DNA of 64,000 nucleotides from NCBI RefSeq assembly GCF_000337475.1, contig NZ_AOIT01000056.1, forward strand, positions 1 to 64,000. The letters are read 5' to 3'. This stretch comes from Natrinema limicola JCM 13563 (GTDB lineage: Archaea; Halobacteriota; Halobacteria; Halobacteriales; Natrialbaceae). Under the pieces are notes generated by a model. That model was given only the letters and a program-made list of their open reading frames with translations. It did not search any database and was not told where the DNA came from. Below are positions 9,090 to 17,714 of this stretch, one piece after another; within the stretch, counting starts at the first letter, position 1; each line of letters starts with the position of its first letter. The position numbers were made by a program, and so were the translations under genes.

Positions 9090-9602
9090 TCACAGTTCGC
9101 GGTCCGAATCGGGGTTCTCGAGGTCCCAGAGCAGTTCAGGCAAGAACGCCTCGAGATTGTCGATAACTCGCCGCTCGCTGACGTTTAAGCCCTCACAGTG
9201 GTCGTGGGCCGAGTCCCGGATGTCGACGTGGAGGTCGCCGTCCTCGAGCCAGACACCGAGCGGAAAGACCGAACACCGGGTCGGTTTCCAGTCTTCCTCG
9301 AGATGGAGTGTACAGAGGCCGTCCTCGCGGAGAAAGGCACAGGCCGAGCCGTCCTCGGCGACGTGGTCGTCGCGGTCTTTGCCCTCGCGGGTGACGAACT
9401 TCTCGCCGCGGAACTCCGTCGTGGTCTCGGCGAGGTTGGCTCGCTGGGCTAGCTCGAGGAGGTCCCGGTCGTACAGCAACACGCCGTGGTGACAACACCA
9501 CGTGCAGTCGTCGACACACTCGAAGGTGAGATCAGGGTCGAACTCGACGACGGCCTCGCGGCCGGGGTAGACTTCGACGCGTCGCGGGGCGTCAGCGCTC
9601 AC
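9090..9602 (-). CDS. YkgJ-family cysteine cluster protein
   Basis: The product has the Cys signature of YkgJ-type putative Fe-S/zinc proteins. CVDDCTWCCHHGV is near the N-terminus, followed by GSACAFLREDGLCTLH, then TRCSVFPL and HDHCEGL. I chose GTG at 9602 (MSADAPRRVEVYPG) because the sequence upstream is poorly coding and contains a promoter-like stretch. The frame stays open to an ATG at 9710 (36 more residues), which could be the annotated start elsewhere. The molecular function of the family is unproven. The neighbours give no hint. Confidence 0.8.
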   Translation of the reverse strand: MSADAPRRVEVYPGREAVVEFDPDLTFECVDDCTWCCHHGVLLYDRDLLELAQRANLAETTTEFRGEKFVTREGKDRDDHVAEDGSACAFLREDGLCTLHLEEDWKPTRCSVFPLGVWLEDGDLHVDIRDSAHDHCEGLNVSERRVIDNLEAFLPELLWDLENPDSDREL

Positions 9603-9762
9603 GTGTCGTGGGAAGGTGGTCGTCGCCAAGTGCCTTTCTACCCGTCGGTTTGGGTTGGTGCTGGCGGGTTCGTTATCGAACGAATCGCCCAGTCTCGCTA
9701 TCCGATCCACCAGCCGGTCAGTACAGGAGACGCACTCAACGTTTCTGGAGAACTATCGTAGC

Positions 9763-9808
9763 CACTGACAGTCAGTGCATGCCTGATCGCACGAGGGCTG
9801 TGCGATCA
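9763..9808 (+). repeat. Hairpin repeat family 2, copy A
   Basis: Two adjacent inverted repeats are present: CACTGAC-A-GTCAGTG at 9763-9777, then TGATCGCAC at 9784-9792 paired with GTGCGATCA at 9800-9808 around the loop GAGGGCT. The core GATCGCACGAGGGCTG recurs at 20566-20581. It lies between the cysteine-cluster gene and a small membrane protein gene that run on the minus strand. Confidence 0.65.
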
Positions 9809-9841
9809 ATGTGTAACCAGTTTCAGTTGTTACGATACTGC

Positions 9842-10189
9842 TCACTCTTCAGTTCGGACCATCCTATTCCATTGTGGCAACCGCTTGCTGTTTGCGAGAA
9901 TGGCTGTCAACAGGTATGCACTGATTGGGAGAAGGAGACCGAGTCCGGCGAGATAGGTCAGGTCAATTTCTCCGGGATTCCCAGAGAAAACGCCTGTATA
10001 TTGAACGACAGCAATCGTCGCGAGGACCGTTGCTACGAATTTGAGATGCTCTCTGAGGGAGGAGAGGGTACCTTCATACAACCATTGAGGAGGCTTCATA
10101 CTATAAACAGAAGCTAGTTGACGGTAGACCATACTCGGCTTGTACTTGCCCCCGAGGGCACCAGACTGATCACCCACAGAAGATTTCAA
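9842..10189 (-). CDS. Small membrane protein
   Basis: The product is up to 115 residues with two clear hydrophobic helices (about residues 50-66 and 78-98 in the longest form) separated by a short polar loop. The longest form uses a TTG at 10189; ATG at 10132 (MVYRQLASVYS) or at 10099 (MKPPQWLYEG) are more conventional starts. Codon use is less GC-biased than in the neighbours. No family is recognised. It may be co-transcribed with the next small membrane gene, but the strands and spacing do not prove it. Confidence 0.55.
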   Translation of the reverse strand: MKSSVGDQSGALGGKYKPSMVYRQLASVYSMKPPQWLYEGTLSSLREHLKFVATVLATIAVVQYTGVFSGNPGEIDLTYLAGLGLLLPISAYLLTAILANSKRLPQWNRMVRTEE

Positions 10190-10231
10190 CAGCCCTCACT
10201 CAACGGAGTGCGCAAAACAGCGGTGCTGATT

Positions 10232-10405
10232 TCACACCAGTTTCCCGATGCCGTAGTACAGAACCGGTGTTACGACGACAGTGAACAGCAATCCAACGAG
10301 AACCGGCAACGTCCCCGTTGGATCTGGACTGACTACGAATCCGATACCGAAACCAAGATAGAAACTGATACCGATTGACCCGATTCCTCGAACAATGTCG
10401 CGCAT
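10232..10405 (-). CDS. Small two-helix membrane protein (57 aa)
   Basis: A 57-residue frame starts at ATG 10405 (MRDIVRGIGSIG) and ends at TGA 10232-10234. Residues about 8-27 and 32-52 are hydrophobic helices. A TATA-like TTGTTATATA lies at 10421-10430 on the minus strand, about 20 nt before the ATG, which fits a leaderless transcript. The sequence resembles small haloarchaeal membrane proteins of unknown function. Confidence 0.62.
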   Translation of the reverse strand: MRDIVRGIGSIGISFYLGFGIGFVVSPDPTGTLPVLVGLLFTVVVTPVLYYGIGKLV

Positions 10406-10479
10406 ACTTACATCTATTTGTATATAACAAGTAAATGTTTTTCTAGTATATGACAAAGACGTCCAGAGCAGCCGAGCCG

Positions 10480-11241
10480 CTACGACCGAACCGTCTCGCC
10501 CTCGAGCGCCAGCCGTTCGCGCTCGCTCGAGTCGACGACGGTATTCCGGAGCGTACCGACGCCCTCGTAGGTTATCTCGACTGTGTCGCCGGGTTCGACG
10601 AGGCCAGGGTTGGCGGGACTGCCGAACGAAACCACGTCGCCGGGGCGGAAGGTGACGCGTTGCGAGAGATGCGAGATGATCTCGTAGGGATCGAACAACA
10701 TTAGTTCGGTGTTGGCCTCCTGGCGGCGCTCGCCGGCGACGTCGGTGTACATGTCGATCCCGGTCGGATCGACGGCGGTTTCGATCCATGGGCCGAGCGG
10801 GCCAGAGGCATCGAAGGCCTTGCGGGGCGTGCGCCCGCCCTGGTCGAGCGCGTCCATGTCGTTCATGATCGTGTAGCCGCGGACGACCTCCGGGACCTCG
10901 TCTTCGGAGAGATCACGGCAGGGTTCGTCGATCACGGCTGCGAGCTCGCCGGCGTAGGTCACCTTGTCACTGAACGACGGATACGGAATCGGGTCTTCGT
11001 GACCGACGAGCGATGCCGGCGGTTTGATGAAGAAGTCGGGTTCGTCGGGCCGTTCGTACTCCATCTGGTCGATCGTCGCCGCGAAGTTTCGCCCGACACA
11101 GTACAGCGCCGAGGGTTCGCAGGGTGGGAGGAAATCCGCGTCCGTTCCGACCTCGTAAACGCCGTCGTCCGTGTGTACGACGCCGTCCTCGTATCGTCCG
11201 GCGACCGGTCCATCGTCCGTCGCGATCCGCGCGAGTTTCAT
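10480..11241 (-). CDS. Fumarylacetoacetate hydrolase-family protein
   Basis: The product is 253 residues starting MKLARIATDDG at 11241; the frame is open further upstream, but that part is a low-complexity Arg/Pro shadow of another frame. The FAH catalytic core is evident: CVGRNFAATIDQM, then FIKPPASLVGHEDPI, YAGELAAVID, and GYTIMNDMDALD with the metal-binding acidic residues. FAH-family members are 2-hydroxyhepta-2,4-diene-1,7-dioate isomerases, acylpyruvases or oxaloacetate decarboxylases; the specific reaction cannot be assigned here. It is monocistronic or loosely linked to the next minus-strand gene. Confidence 0.86.
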   Translation of the reverse strand: MKLARIATDDGPVAGRYEDGVVHTDDGVYEVGTDADFLPPCEPSALYCVGRNFAATIDQMEYERPDEPDFFIKPPASLVGHEDPIPYPSFSDKVTYAGELAAVIDEPCRDLSEDEVPEVVRGYTIMNDMDALDQGGRTPRKAFDASGPLGPWIETAVDPTGIDMYTDVAGERRQEANTELMLFDPYEIISHLSQRVTFRPGDVVSFGSPANPGLVEPGDTVEITYEGVGTLRNTVVDSSERERLALEGETVRS

Positions 11242-11297
11242 TATCGGCGCTCTCGAGTCCGGAGAATTAGTGATACCGGTTTGGCCTTGGCTCGAGC

Positions 11298-11720
11298 TTA
11301 CCCGAGCGTCTTGACCGCGACGCGGTGGGGGCCGTCGGGGGTCTCGAGCGTGACGCTGTCGACGACCGCCTCGCGGGCGCGCTGTTGCCACTCCGCGACG
11401 GCCTCGGCGTGGCGCTCGCGGATCTCGTCGGCCGTGTCCGGGTCGGCGTCCGCGTCGGCGAGTGCGGACTCGAGGTCGGGATAGTCGGCGACGACGTCGT
11501 CTGCGATGAGTTCAGCCGGCGAGACGTGGACTGCACCGGTCAGTTCGGTGTCGTCGACGTGATAGACGTGAATGCGAGCACGCATCCGGCCGTGAAACGG
11601 CGGCGTCGCTCGGAGGACGGCCTCGCCGGGGTTTTCCTGACTGTAGACGTAGGCGTCGGCGGCGTCCCCTGGCGACAGCGCAAGCGAGCGGATCGCTGTC
11701 GGATCGTCGTCTGCGGCCAT
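11298..11720 (-). CDS. Conserved haloarchaeal hypothetical protein
   Basis: The product is 140 residues starting MAADDDPTAIRSLALS at 11720. It is acidic with an Asp/Ala-rich helix in the middle (ESALADADADPDTADEI) and a C-terminal part ending SVTLETPDGPHRVAVKTLG. No catalytic motif or membrane segment is seen. It follows the cobalamin operon at a 26-nt distance, so it may be the last gene of that transcript. I do not recognise a functional family. Confidence 0.68.
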   Translation of the reverse strand: MAADDDPTAIRSLALSPGDAADAYVYSQENPGEAVLRATPPFHGRMRARIHVYHVDDTELTGAVHVSPAELIADDVVADYPDLESALADADADPDTADEIRERHAEAVAEWQQRAREAVVDSVTLETPDGPHRVAVKTLG

Positions 11721-11746
11721 TGAACGCTGATATGAATCGTGGCGGT

Positions 11747-12541
11747 TTAATACTCCGGTTCGACGGCTTCGTCCGCGAGTGGTGGTCGAAAGACCTCCGC
11801 ACAAGCGTCGGTCGACACGCCGTAGGTTGCGTCGGCGACCGACGCCGGCGGAGTCATCTCAGTGTCCGTGTAGTGCGCGCGAAGCGACGCCCGAACGGCA
11901 TCCCGGACGCAGGCACGGGTCGCAGCGCCGACCGCGGTCCCGCTGCCCGAAAAGTCGGCCGGCTGGCCTGCCGGGTCGTGGCCGACGACGACCGCGTCCG
12001 TGGTCGTCCCCGGAAAGCCGGTTTCGGATAACAGCGTCGCCGCCTTCGCCTCCGCGACGACTGCGATCAGGTTCGCCAGCGCGCCGGGTGCGAGCGCGCG
12101 CGTCGTTCCAACGATGACGTTGACCGTGCCGCGGCCGGGCTCGAGTTCTGTCTCGACGGTGTCACCCACGGCCTCATCCGAATCAGTGTCGGCCCCGGGC
12201 TCCATGGGCAACGCAGCAGGGTTCGACACCCCGGCAGTCGCGTAGGCCGTAACGGGGCCACAGCGCGCACCACGAGCATCGTCGATGTCGACGCCGGTCA
12301 GCAGCGCCGGCCCGGTCGAATCCGCGGCTGTCGGTTCGAATCCCGCACGCTCGAGGCGTTCGTTGACATATGCATCGAGATCGGTTCGCTCCCAGCCCTC
12401 GGGGACAGAGACGTTGTAGGCGCAGTCAGCCGTACAGCGACCGCCGTTCCAGCCGGTCGAGAGCCACTCGGTGTCCGGGCGGCTGACCTGCAGGACGCCA
12501 TCCCGTCGGATCGCGCGGTAGGCTGACTCGGCGTCAGTCAT
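11747..12541 (-). CDS. cbiZ: Adenosylcobinamide amidohydrolase CbiZ
   Basis: The product is 264 residues starting MTDAESAYRAIRRDG at 12541. CbiZ cleaves the aminopropanol side chain of adenosylcobinamide to adenosylcobyric acid, the archaeal route for salvaging cobinamide. Family features include LSTGWNGGRCTADCAYNVSVP near residue 25, the Gly/Thr-rich VNVIVGTTRALAPGALANLI and a C-terminal TTDAVVVGHDP segment. The start overlaps the cobD stop by 8 nt. Placement directly behind cobD, cobT, cobY, cobS and cbiB supports the call strongly. Confidence 0.9.
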   Translation of the reverse strand: MTDAESAYRAIRRDGVLQVSRPDTEWLSTGWNGGRCTADCAYNVSVPEGWERTDLDAYVNERLERAGFEPTAADSTGPALLTGVDIDDARGARCGPVTAYATAGVSNPAALPMEPGADTDSDEAVGDTVETELEPGRGTVNVIVGTTRALAPGALANLIAVVAEAKAATLLSETGFPGTTTDAVVVGHDPAGQPADFSGSGTAVGAATRACVRDAVRASLRAHYTDTEMTPPASVADATYGVSTDACAEVFRPPLADEAVEPEY

Positions 12542-13598
12542 CGTCGTGGGAGTCGACTGTCCCGTTGTCAGCGTCACCCACGCCAAGCGCGCCCAGCAGT
12601 CGGTCGTTCGCCGGTCGATCCTTGACCGCGACGCGGATATGCGAATCGAGCGCGCGGAACGTCGTCGCATCTCGGATCGCCACGCCGGCCGCTCGAGCGT
12701 CGCCGATCACCGTGGCCACGTCCCGGTCGCCGACGTCACAGAGGAGATAGGGTGCGTCCGAGTCGTGGACAGCGAATCGTTGCTCGAGCGCCTTGCGCAG
12801 CCGCTCGCGCTCGCGTTCGACGCGCTCGCGGGTCTCGCGGACGAACTCGTCCTGTCGGAGACAGTGTGTACCGACGCGAGCGGCCGGCGTCCCGAGCGAC
12901 CACGCACGGCGGGCAGTTGCAAGCGCGTCCCGCCGCTCGCCGCGTGCAACGGCAAAGCCGGCACGGAGTCCCGGCAGGCCGAACAGCTTGGTCAGCGAAC
13001 GGGCGACAATGACGTGGTCGCGGCCCAGTTCGGCCGCGGACGGTCGGTCGGTGAAGCCGAGAAACGCCTCGTCGACCAGCAGCGTCGTCTCGGCGTCCCC
13101 ACATCGGTCGACGAGCGTTTCGAGTGCGTCCGGCGCGATCGCGTCACCGGTCGGGTTGTTCGGCGTACAGACCACCGCCAGCGCACACGGCTCGAGCACT
13201 GAGGGGCCGAGTTCGTGTAGGTCGTCATAGCGCACGAACCGCGGCGTCGCCCCCTGCAGCCGGACCTCGCGGGCGTACTCGCCGAAACTCGGGTAGGGAA
13301 CTAGCGCCTCGTCGCCGGGCTCGAGGGTACTTTCCATCGCCAGCCGGATCGCGGCGAGTCCACCGGGCGTCGGGATGACCTGCTCGGGATCGCAGCCGAC
13401 GAACGACGCTGCCGCGTCCCGATATTCGGGGTAGTCGTCGTCCGGGTAGCGACGGGACTCCTCGAGCGCGGCTGCGTAGACGTCCTCGACGCCCGCGGGC
13501 GTTCGGGAGTTGGTGTTGGCCGAGAAGTCCAGGAGCTCGCGGTCTGTCTCGCCACCGTGGGGGACCCGCGAGCCGGTACGGATCGCGTCAGGATTCAC
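12534..13598 (-). CDS. cobD: Threonine-phosphate decarboxylase CobD
   Basis: The product is a 354-residue fold-type I PLP enzyme. It has VVCTPNNPTGDAI near residue 150, LLVDEAFLGF near 185, and the Schiff-base lysine in VARSLTKLFGLPGLRAGFAV near residue 210. In the cobalamin context it decarboxylates L-threonine O-3-phosphate to (R)-1-amino-2-propanol phosphate, the aminopropanol linker used by CbiB. A histidinol-phosphate aminotransferase is the near homologue, but the gene sits between cobT and cbiZ with overlaps on both sides (4 nt and 8 nt). Confidence 0.88.
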   Translation of the reverse strand: MNPDAIRTGSRVPHGGETDRELLDFSANTNSRTPAGVEDVYAAALEESRRYPDDDYPEYRDAAASFVGCDPEQVIPTPGGLAAIRLAMESTLEPGDEALVPYPSFGEYAREVRLQGATPRFVRYDDLHELGPSVLEPCALAVVCTPNNPTGDAIAPDALETLVDRCGDAETTLLVDEAFLGFTDRPSAAELGRDHVIVARSLTKLFGLPGLRAGFAVARGERRDALATARRAWSLGTPAARVGTHCLRQDEFVRETRERVERERERLRKALEQRFAVHDSDAPYLLCDVGDRDVATVIGDARAAGVAIRDATTFRALDSHIRVAVKDRPANDRLLGALGVGDADNGTVDSHDDD

Positions 13599-14605
13599 TG
13601 TCCCTCCGGGCCGTCGGCGTCGGTTTCGATACCGAGGCGGTCACAGACCGTCTCGAGTCGCTCGCGGACCTCGCCCATTCGGCCGTCGGGGACCAGCGAG
13701 AGCGCGCCGCCCATCCCGACGCCCTCCTTGGCCTCGCCGGCGCAGTAGCGCTCCATCGCGACGTGGTCGCTCGCGTCGAAGCCGGGATCGGTCACGGTCA
13801 GCTCGCAGTCGAGTCGGTCGCAGGTCTCGGCGAGCCGGTCGCCCTGCTCGTCGGCGACGAACGAGGTAGTCGCGACCGACAGGTCCGCGTCGATCCCGGC
13901 ATGGCGCAACAGGGCTGCGACGGCGACCATCTGCGTGCCGCCGGCCAGCGTCACGTCGGTGCCGGACTCGAGCGCACCAGCAGCGATGCCAGTCACCGTC
14001 GGCTGGACCGGGTCGCCGACGGCTTCGATGGCCTCGAGCGGGTCGCCGTCGCAGTCGCCGGCCTCGAGGTTGCTTTCGGCCAGTGCCTCGTCGACGACCT
14101 GTCGCTTGCGCTCGATCGGGTTCTCGGGCAGCGACGAGGAGACGCCGCCCGGCTCGCCGAGTGCAGTGAGGACGCCGAGTGCGGTGGTCGTCCCGCCGGG
14201 GACCGTTTCGCCGATCATGACCTCGTCGTCCGGCAGGCTCGCGCCGTAGTCGTAGGCGCGGTCGAACGTGGCGTTCGCGTCGGGGACGGCCGCCGGCTCG
14301 CGGACGTCGACACCCGGCTGAACGCCGAGGTCGACTGTCGGCGCGGCCGTCGACTTGGCAAGTCCCGCATCGATCACGGACAGGTCGAAGCCGACGACCT
14401 CCCGCACCGCGCGGGTCACGGCCGCAGGCGTCGGACAGCCGGTCGGACTCACGGGCGTCACCGGCGACACGGTCGGTTCGCCGTAGATGAGGATTTCGAC
14501 GTCCGCCGAGGGCGTATGCGCCATCAGCTCGGGGGCGGCCCCGGCAGCACTGATGCCGTCGATCAGCGCCGTCTCGGTCGTTCCAGCGGCGAGCAGGACT
14601 CGCAT
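13595..14605 (-). CDS. cobT: Nicotinate-nucleotide-dimethylbenzimidazole phosphoribosyltransferase-like CobT
   Basis: The product is a 336-residue protein of the archaeal CobT/UPF0284 family, which activates the lower-ligand base as alpha-ribazole phosphate. Glycine-rich family motifs include VMIGETVPGGTTTALGVLTAL near residue 150 and VTLAGGTQMVAVAALLRHAG near 225. It lies in the cobalamin operon, touching cobY upstream (adjacent stop and start) and overlapping cobD by 4 nt. The lower-ligand base is not deducible. Confidence 0.87.
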   Translation of the reverse strand: MRVLLAAGTTETALIDGISAAGAAPELMAHTPSADVEILIYGEPTVSPVTPVSPTGCPTPAAVTRAVREVVGFDLSVIDAGLAKSTAAPTVDLGVQPGVDVREPAAVPDANATFDRAYDYGASLPDDEVMIGETVPGGTTTALGVLTALGEPGGVSSSLPENPIERKRQVVDEALAESNLEAGDCDGDPLEAIEAVGDPVQPTVTGIAAGALESGTDVTLAGGTQMVAVAALLRHAGIDADLSVATTSFVADEQGDRLAETCDRLDCELTVTDPGFDASDHVAMERYCAGEAKEGVGMGGALSLVPDGRMGEVRERLETVCDRLGIETDADGPEGQ

Positions 14606-15205
14606 CTAGCGGCCCTCCGCCGACCGAGACAGCCGATCGGCCGCGAGACGAGCGTCTTCGAGCCGGTTCACGTTCACTGCAAGTCGCGCGTCGTAGTGTA
14701 CGTCGATCATGGATGTGGAATCGGATGCGGTGCCGACGATGTTGACCCCGGTCGGCGCGAGGTGGTCGGCTGACTCGAGTCGGGTATCGATACTGACGCC
14801 GAGCCGTCGTTTGAGTGCCACGGGGACGCAGACGGTCCGCGAAGCATCGCTGTCGCCATGTGCTGCGAGTATGCGGTCGACGACTGGACCCTCGAGCAGC
14901 GGCAGGTCCGCGGCGACGGTGAGGATCGGCGGGGAGAGGGCGGGTCGCTCGAGTAGGCTCATCAAATCGGCCACGTAGCCCTCGCCGGCCGTCTCGATCG
15001 TCGTCACGCCGTCGGCCGACTCGAGGTGTGCCCGCGTCTCCGGTGCGTTCGGCGAGACGGCGGTATAGATCGTCTCGAGTCGGCTGGCTGCAAGGCCCGA
15101 CAGGACGTGATCGATCATCGGCCTCCCGGCGATCGGATGGAGGGGTTTCTCGTGGGCGCTCTCGAGGCGCGTGCCTTTCCCGCCACACATCACGAGAGCG
15201 TCCAT
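14606..15205 (-). CDS. cobY: Adenosylcobinamide-phosphate guanylyltransferase CobY
   Basis: The product is a 199-residue nucleotidyltransferase with the N-terminal signature MCGGKGTRLESAHEKPLHPI, VAADLPLL near residue 95, and a C-terminal NVNRLEDARLA. CobY is the archaeal non-orthologous replacement of the CobU guanylyltransferase and converts adenosylcobinamide phosphate to adenosylcobinamide-GDP. It overlaps the cobS 3' end by 16 nt and abuts cobT, which indicates co-translation. Confidence 0.89.
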   Translation of the reverse strand: MDALVMCGGKGTRLESAHEKPLHPIAGRPMIDHVLSGLAASRLETIYTAVSPNAPETRAHLESADGVTTIETAGEGYVADLMSLLERPALSPPILTVAADLPLLEGPVVDRILAAHGDSDASRTVCVPVALKRRLGVSIDTRLESADHLAPTGVNIVGTASDSTSMIDVHYDARLAVNVNRLEDARLAADRLSRSAEGR

Positions 15206-15948
15206 GCGATCACCCCCAGATGGATCCCGGCGATGCGGCCGATTTCGTTGGCCGCGCCGAAGATGTCGCCGTTGATCCCGCCGAGCTGGCGGTTCGCCCA
15301 GTACCAGGGGAGGCCAACGCCAGCGACGGCCCCACAGAGGGCGACCGCACCAAGCGGTGACCGCGGGACGACAACCGTCGCGACGGCGATCGCTGCGGGC
15401 GCGAGGAACGACCTGGCGGTGGCTCCGTCGGTGAACTGCTTACCCATGCCCTCGGTGACTGCGGTACCGAAACAGGCCAGCGCGGCCATCCCGAGTTTGG
15501 TCCCGACTTCGGCACCGACCGCGATGGCAATCGCTGCGCGAACAGGGAGACCCGCTAGCCCGAGACCGCCAAGTGCCAGCGCAGCGACGGTGATCGACAC
15601 CGACAGCAGTGCGCCGACGCCGGTCGTGGTGTCTTTGAGCACCTCACGGCGGCGCTCCTGACCGCCGTGGACGACCAGCGCATCACCCAGATCCGCGACG
15701 CCGTCGAGATGGTGGATCCCCACCACGGCGTACACCGCGAGTAGGTAGCCAAGCGCGACCGTCGTCGCTGTAAGTGTCTCCGTCGCGAGCAGCGGAACCG
15801 CCGCCAGCACGCCCGAAATGAGGCCAGCGATCGGGAACGCTGCCGGTGTCACCCGGAACGCCTCCCAGTCACCGTCTCGGAAGCCGACCGGAAGCCGTGT
15901 GAGAAAGCCGAGTGCCCCGCGGACGGCCCCGAGCCAACGGCCGATCAT
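15190..15948 (-). CDS. cobS: Adenosylcobinamide-GDP ribazoletransferase CobS
   Basis: The product is a 252-residue membrane protein with six or more hydrophobic segments. The family signature GIHHLDGVADLGDALVVHGGQERR starts near residue 77, which is the Asp-rich active-site loop of the CobS (CDP-alcohol-transferase-like) family. It joins adenosylcobinamide-GDP with alpha-ribazole(-phosphate) to form the completed cobamide at the membrane. The start lies 1 nt after the cbiB stop, and the 3' end overlaps cobY. Confidence 0.92.
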   Translation of the reverse strand: MIGRWLGAVRGALGFLTRLPVGFRDGDWEAFRVTPAAFPIAGLISGVLAAVPLLATETLTATTVALGYLLAVYAVVGIHHLDGVADLGDALVVHGGQERRREVLKDTTTGVGALLSVSITVAALALGGLGLAGLPVRAAIAIAVGAEVGTKLGMAALACFGTAVTEGMGKQFTDGATARSFLAPAAIAVATVVVPRSPLGAVALCGAVAGVGLPWYWANRQLGGINGDIFGAANEIGRIAGIHLGVIAWTLS

Positions 15949-15949
15949 A

Positions 15950-16915
15950 CTATGTCAGAAACACCTCCACGAGCGGACTCGAGTCGAGTCCCAGCCCCGT
16001 CGACACGAACACGACGAAGCCGGCAGCGATGACGATCGAGACGCCAGCCGCCCGGCCGACGAGCGAGACGCCTCGCTCGCCGTCGGCCAGCGTCGGCAGG
16101 GCGGCGTCGGGGTTGAGGGTATAGACGCCCGGCTTCTCGAGGCGGATCGCCAGCGCACAGGCGAGCGTCGCCATCGGCCAGCCGGAGTTGGGCGACGGCG
16201 GCACCTGTGCCCACGCTCGAGCACGGGCGAGCGAAAGCGGATCGGCCGCAGCGATAGCGATCGCGATCGCCGCGACTCGGGCGGGGAGAAACATCACCAG
16301 ATCGTCGAGACGCGCGCTCGCGGTGCCGACAGGCTTTGATGGGTAGCCGAGCATCGAATCGAGCGTGTTGACGCCTTTGACCCACGCGGCAATCGCCGCG
16401 GCGGCCGGTAGCGAGACCGGTGCGAGAACGGCGAACGGGAGTACCGTCGCGACCAGCCCGTCGGCGAGGTTCTCGGCGGCGCTTTCGACGGCGGCGCTGC
16501 GCAGTTCGGCGGCCGAGAGCGTCGACGCGTCCCGGCCGACCAGCCCCCGGACCTGCGTGCGAGCGTCCGCGAGATCGCCGTCGGTGGCCGCGACGACGGT
16601 ACGGGTCAGCTCGAGCAGCGAGCGGATGCTGATCGTCAGAAAAAGGACGACGGCGGCGACGACGCCGCCGGCCAGCGGATGAACTGCCGTCGCGGCGAGA
16701 ACGGCTCCACCGGCGACGGCGGCGGGGACGAGCGGGGCGAGCGCGGCGATGCCGACGCCGGCCAGTCGCTGGCCACGCTCGGTCGCGCTCCAGTCCCGGT
16801 CGAGCGCGCCGACGAGTCGGCCGAACCACGCCACCGGATGGGCAGCGGTCGGCGGCTCGCCGATCAGGAGATCGAGGCTGACCGCCAGCCCGATGACTGC
16901 AAGCGCCGTCAGCAC
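15950..16915 (-). CDS. cbiB: Adenosylcobinamide-phosphate synthase CbiB
   Basis: The product is 321 residues starting from GTG at 16915 (MLTALAVIGLAVSLDLLIGE). Upstream in-frame sequence is Arg/Cys-rich and overlaps the HAD gene, so the GTG is preferred. The typical CbiB motif DLLIGEPPTAAHPVAWFGRL is at the N-terminus, and KGVNTLDSMLGYPS is near residue 185. Multiple membrane helices are present. It attaches the aminopropanol phosphate linker to adenosylcobyric acid. It is the second gene of the operon, 43 nt after the HAD gene. Confidence 0.92.
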   Translation of the reverse strand: MLTALAVIGLAVSLDLLIGEPPTAAHPVAWFGRLVGALDRDWSATERGQRLAGVGIAALAPLVPAAVAGGAVLAATAVHPLAGGVVAAVVLFLTISIRSLLELTRTVVAATDGDLADARTQVRGLVGRDASTLSAAELRSAAVESAAENLADGLVATVLPFAVLAPVSLPAAAAIAAWVKGVNTLDSMLGYPSKPVGTASARLDDLVMFLPARVAAIAIAIAAADPLSLARARAWAQVPPSPNSGWPMATLACALAIRLEKPGVYTLNPDAALPTLADGERGVSLVGRAAGVSIVIAAGFVVFVSTGLGLDSSPLVEVFLT

Positions 16916-16958
16916 GCCACTGTCACCTCCGGAATACCGACAGTCCGTGCCCGGATGC

Positions 16959-17591
16959 TCATGACTGCGCTGCCAGCGTCGCCAGTCGCGCCGGCACGTC
17001 CGCAAGCGGATCGTCCTCGAGCAACAGCGCCGTTCCCCCAACGCCTTCGATCCCGCCGTCAGCCTGAGGATCGTCACCGACGTGGATCAACTCGTCGGGG
17101 GCGACGCCGAGTTCCTCGGCCGTCAGTTCGAAGATTTCGGGGGCAGGCTTGCGCCAGCCACAGCCGACGCTCGTGACGATCGCATCGAAGTCGCCGCGCG
17201 CGAAGTCCGAGCGGACGAGCGTCCGGCCGACCAGTTCGGGGACGCTACAGTTCGAACAGATCGCGACCGGCCCGTGCTCTCGAGCGGCGTCGACCGCCTC
17301 GAGCGCGCCCGGTCTGGTCTCGACGGTCGGGTCGAACGCCGCCACGACCGCACGTCTCGCCGCGTTGTGATCGTAGTCGACGCCGCGACTCGCGAGCGCA
17401 CGCGAGACGTGTGCGGGCAGCGGTACTTCCGCGCCGTCCGGTGCGTCGACGTGGGCTTCGGCGTAGGCGTCGGCCCAGTCGTCAGGGACCGCGACGTCGC
17501 GTTTCTCGAGTTCCGTTGCGACGGCTGCGGCCGGGTCGGCCGGTCGATCGGCGGTCACGAGCGTCCCGAAGAGGTCGAACGATACTCCCAC
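16959..17591 (-). CDS. HAD-superfamily hydrolase, first gene of the cobalamin operon
   Basis: The product is 210 residues with HAD motif I FDLFGTLVT (residues 5-13), motif II around ICSNCS, Lys of motif III in GWRKPAPEIF and motif IV HVGDDPQAD. It is a Cap-type I phosphatase-like protein. It heads the operon of nucleotide-loop genes. The pathway needs a phosphatase for alpha-ribazole phosphate or cobamide phosphate, and no cobC or cobZ is seen in the cluster, so this gene is a good candidate by context. The substrate is inference. Motif I has Leu-Phe-Gly after the nucleophile Asp instead of the common x-Asp, though the haloacid-type DLFGT is also well known. Confidence 0.82.
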   Translation of the reverse strand: MGVSFDLFGTLVTADRPADPAAAVATELEKRDVAVPDDWADAYAEAHVDAPDGAEVPLPAHVSRALASRGVDYDHNAARRAVVAAFDPTVETRPGALEAVDAAREHGPVAICSNCSVPELVGRTLVRSDFARGDFDAIVTSVGCGWRKPAPEIFELTAEELGVAPDELIHVGDDPQADGGIEGVGGTALLLEDDPLADVPARLATLAAQS

Positions 17592-17714
17592 AGTAGTGTG
17601 ACTAGCACAACCTGACTTTAATTTCGCGGTCCGCGGGCGACGGCGCGACAGCGTCGGCGAGAACGATTCGAAGCGCGGTCGATCCGCCGCTCACTCGGCA
17701 GCGCAATTCGCCTC

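Noticed and set aside
10480-11391. Longer start for the fumarylacetoacetase-family gene
   Set aside because: The 50 extra residues are low-complexity Arg/Pro sequence that overlaps the next gene; MKLARIATDDG is the natural start.
12330-12360. TTCGAATCCCGC resembling a tRNA T-arm
   Set aside because: It lies inside cbiZ and no acceptor, D-arm or anticodon arm surrounds it.
13641-15188. Long minus-strand open frame of 515 codons across cobT and cobY
   Set aside because: It is an Arg/Pro-rich shadow frame of the cobT and cobY genes, which have clear family motifs; high GC creates such frames.
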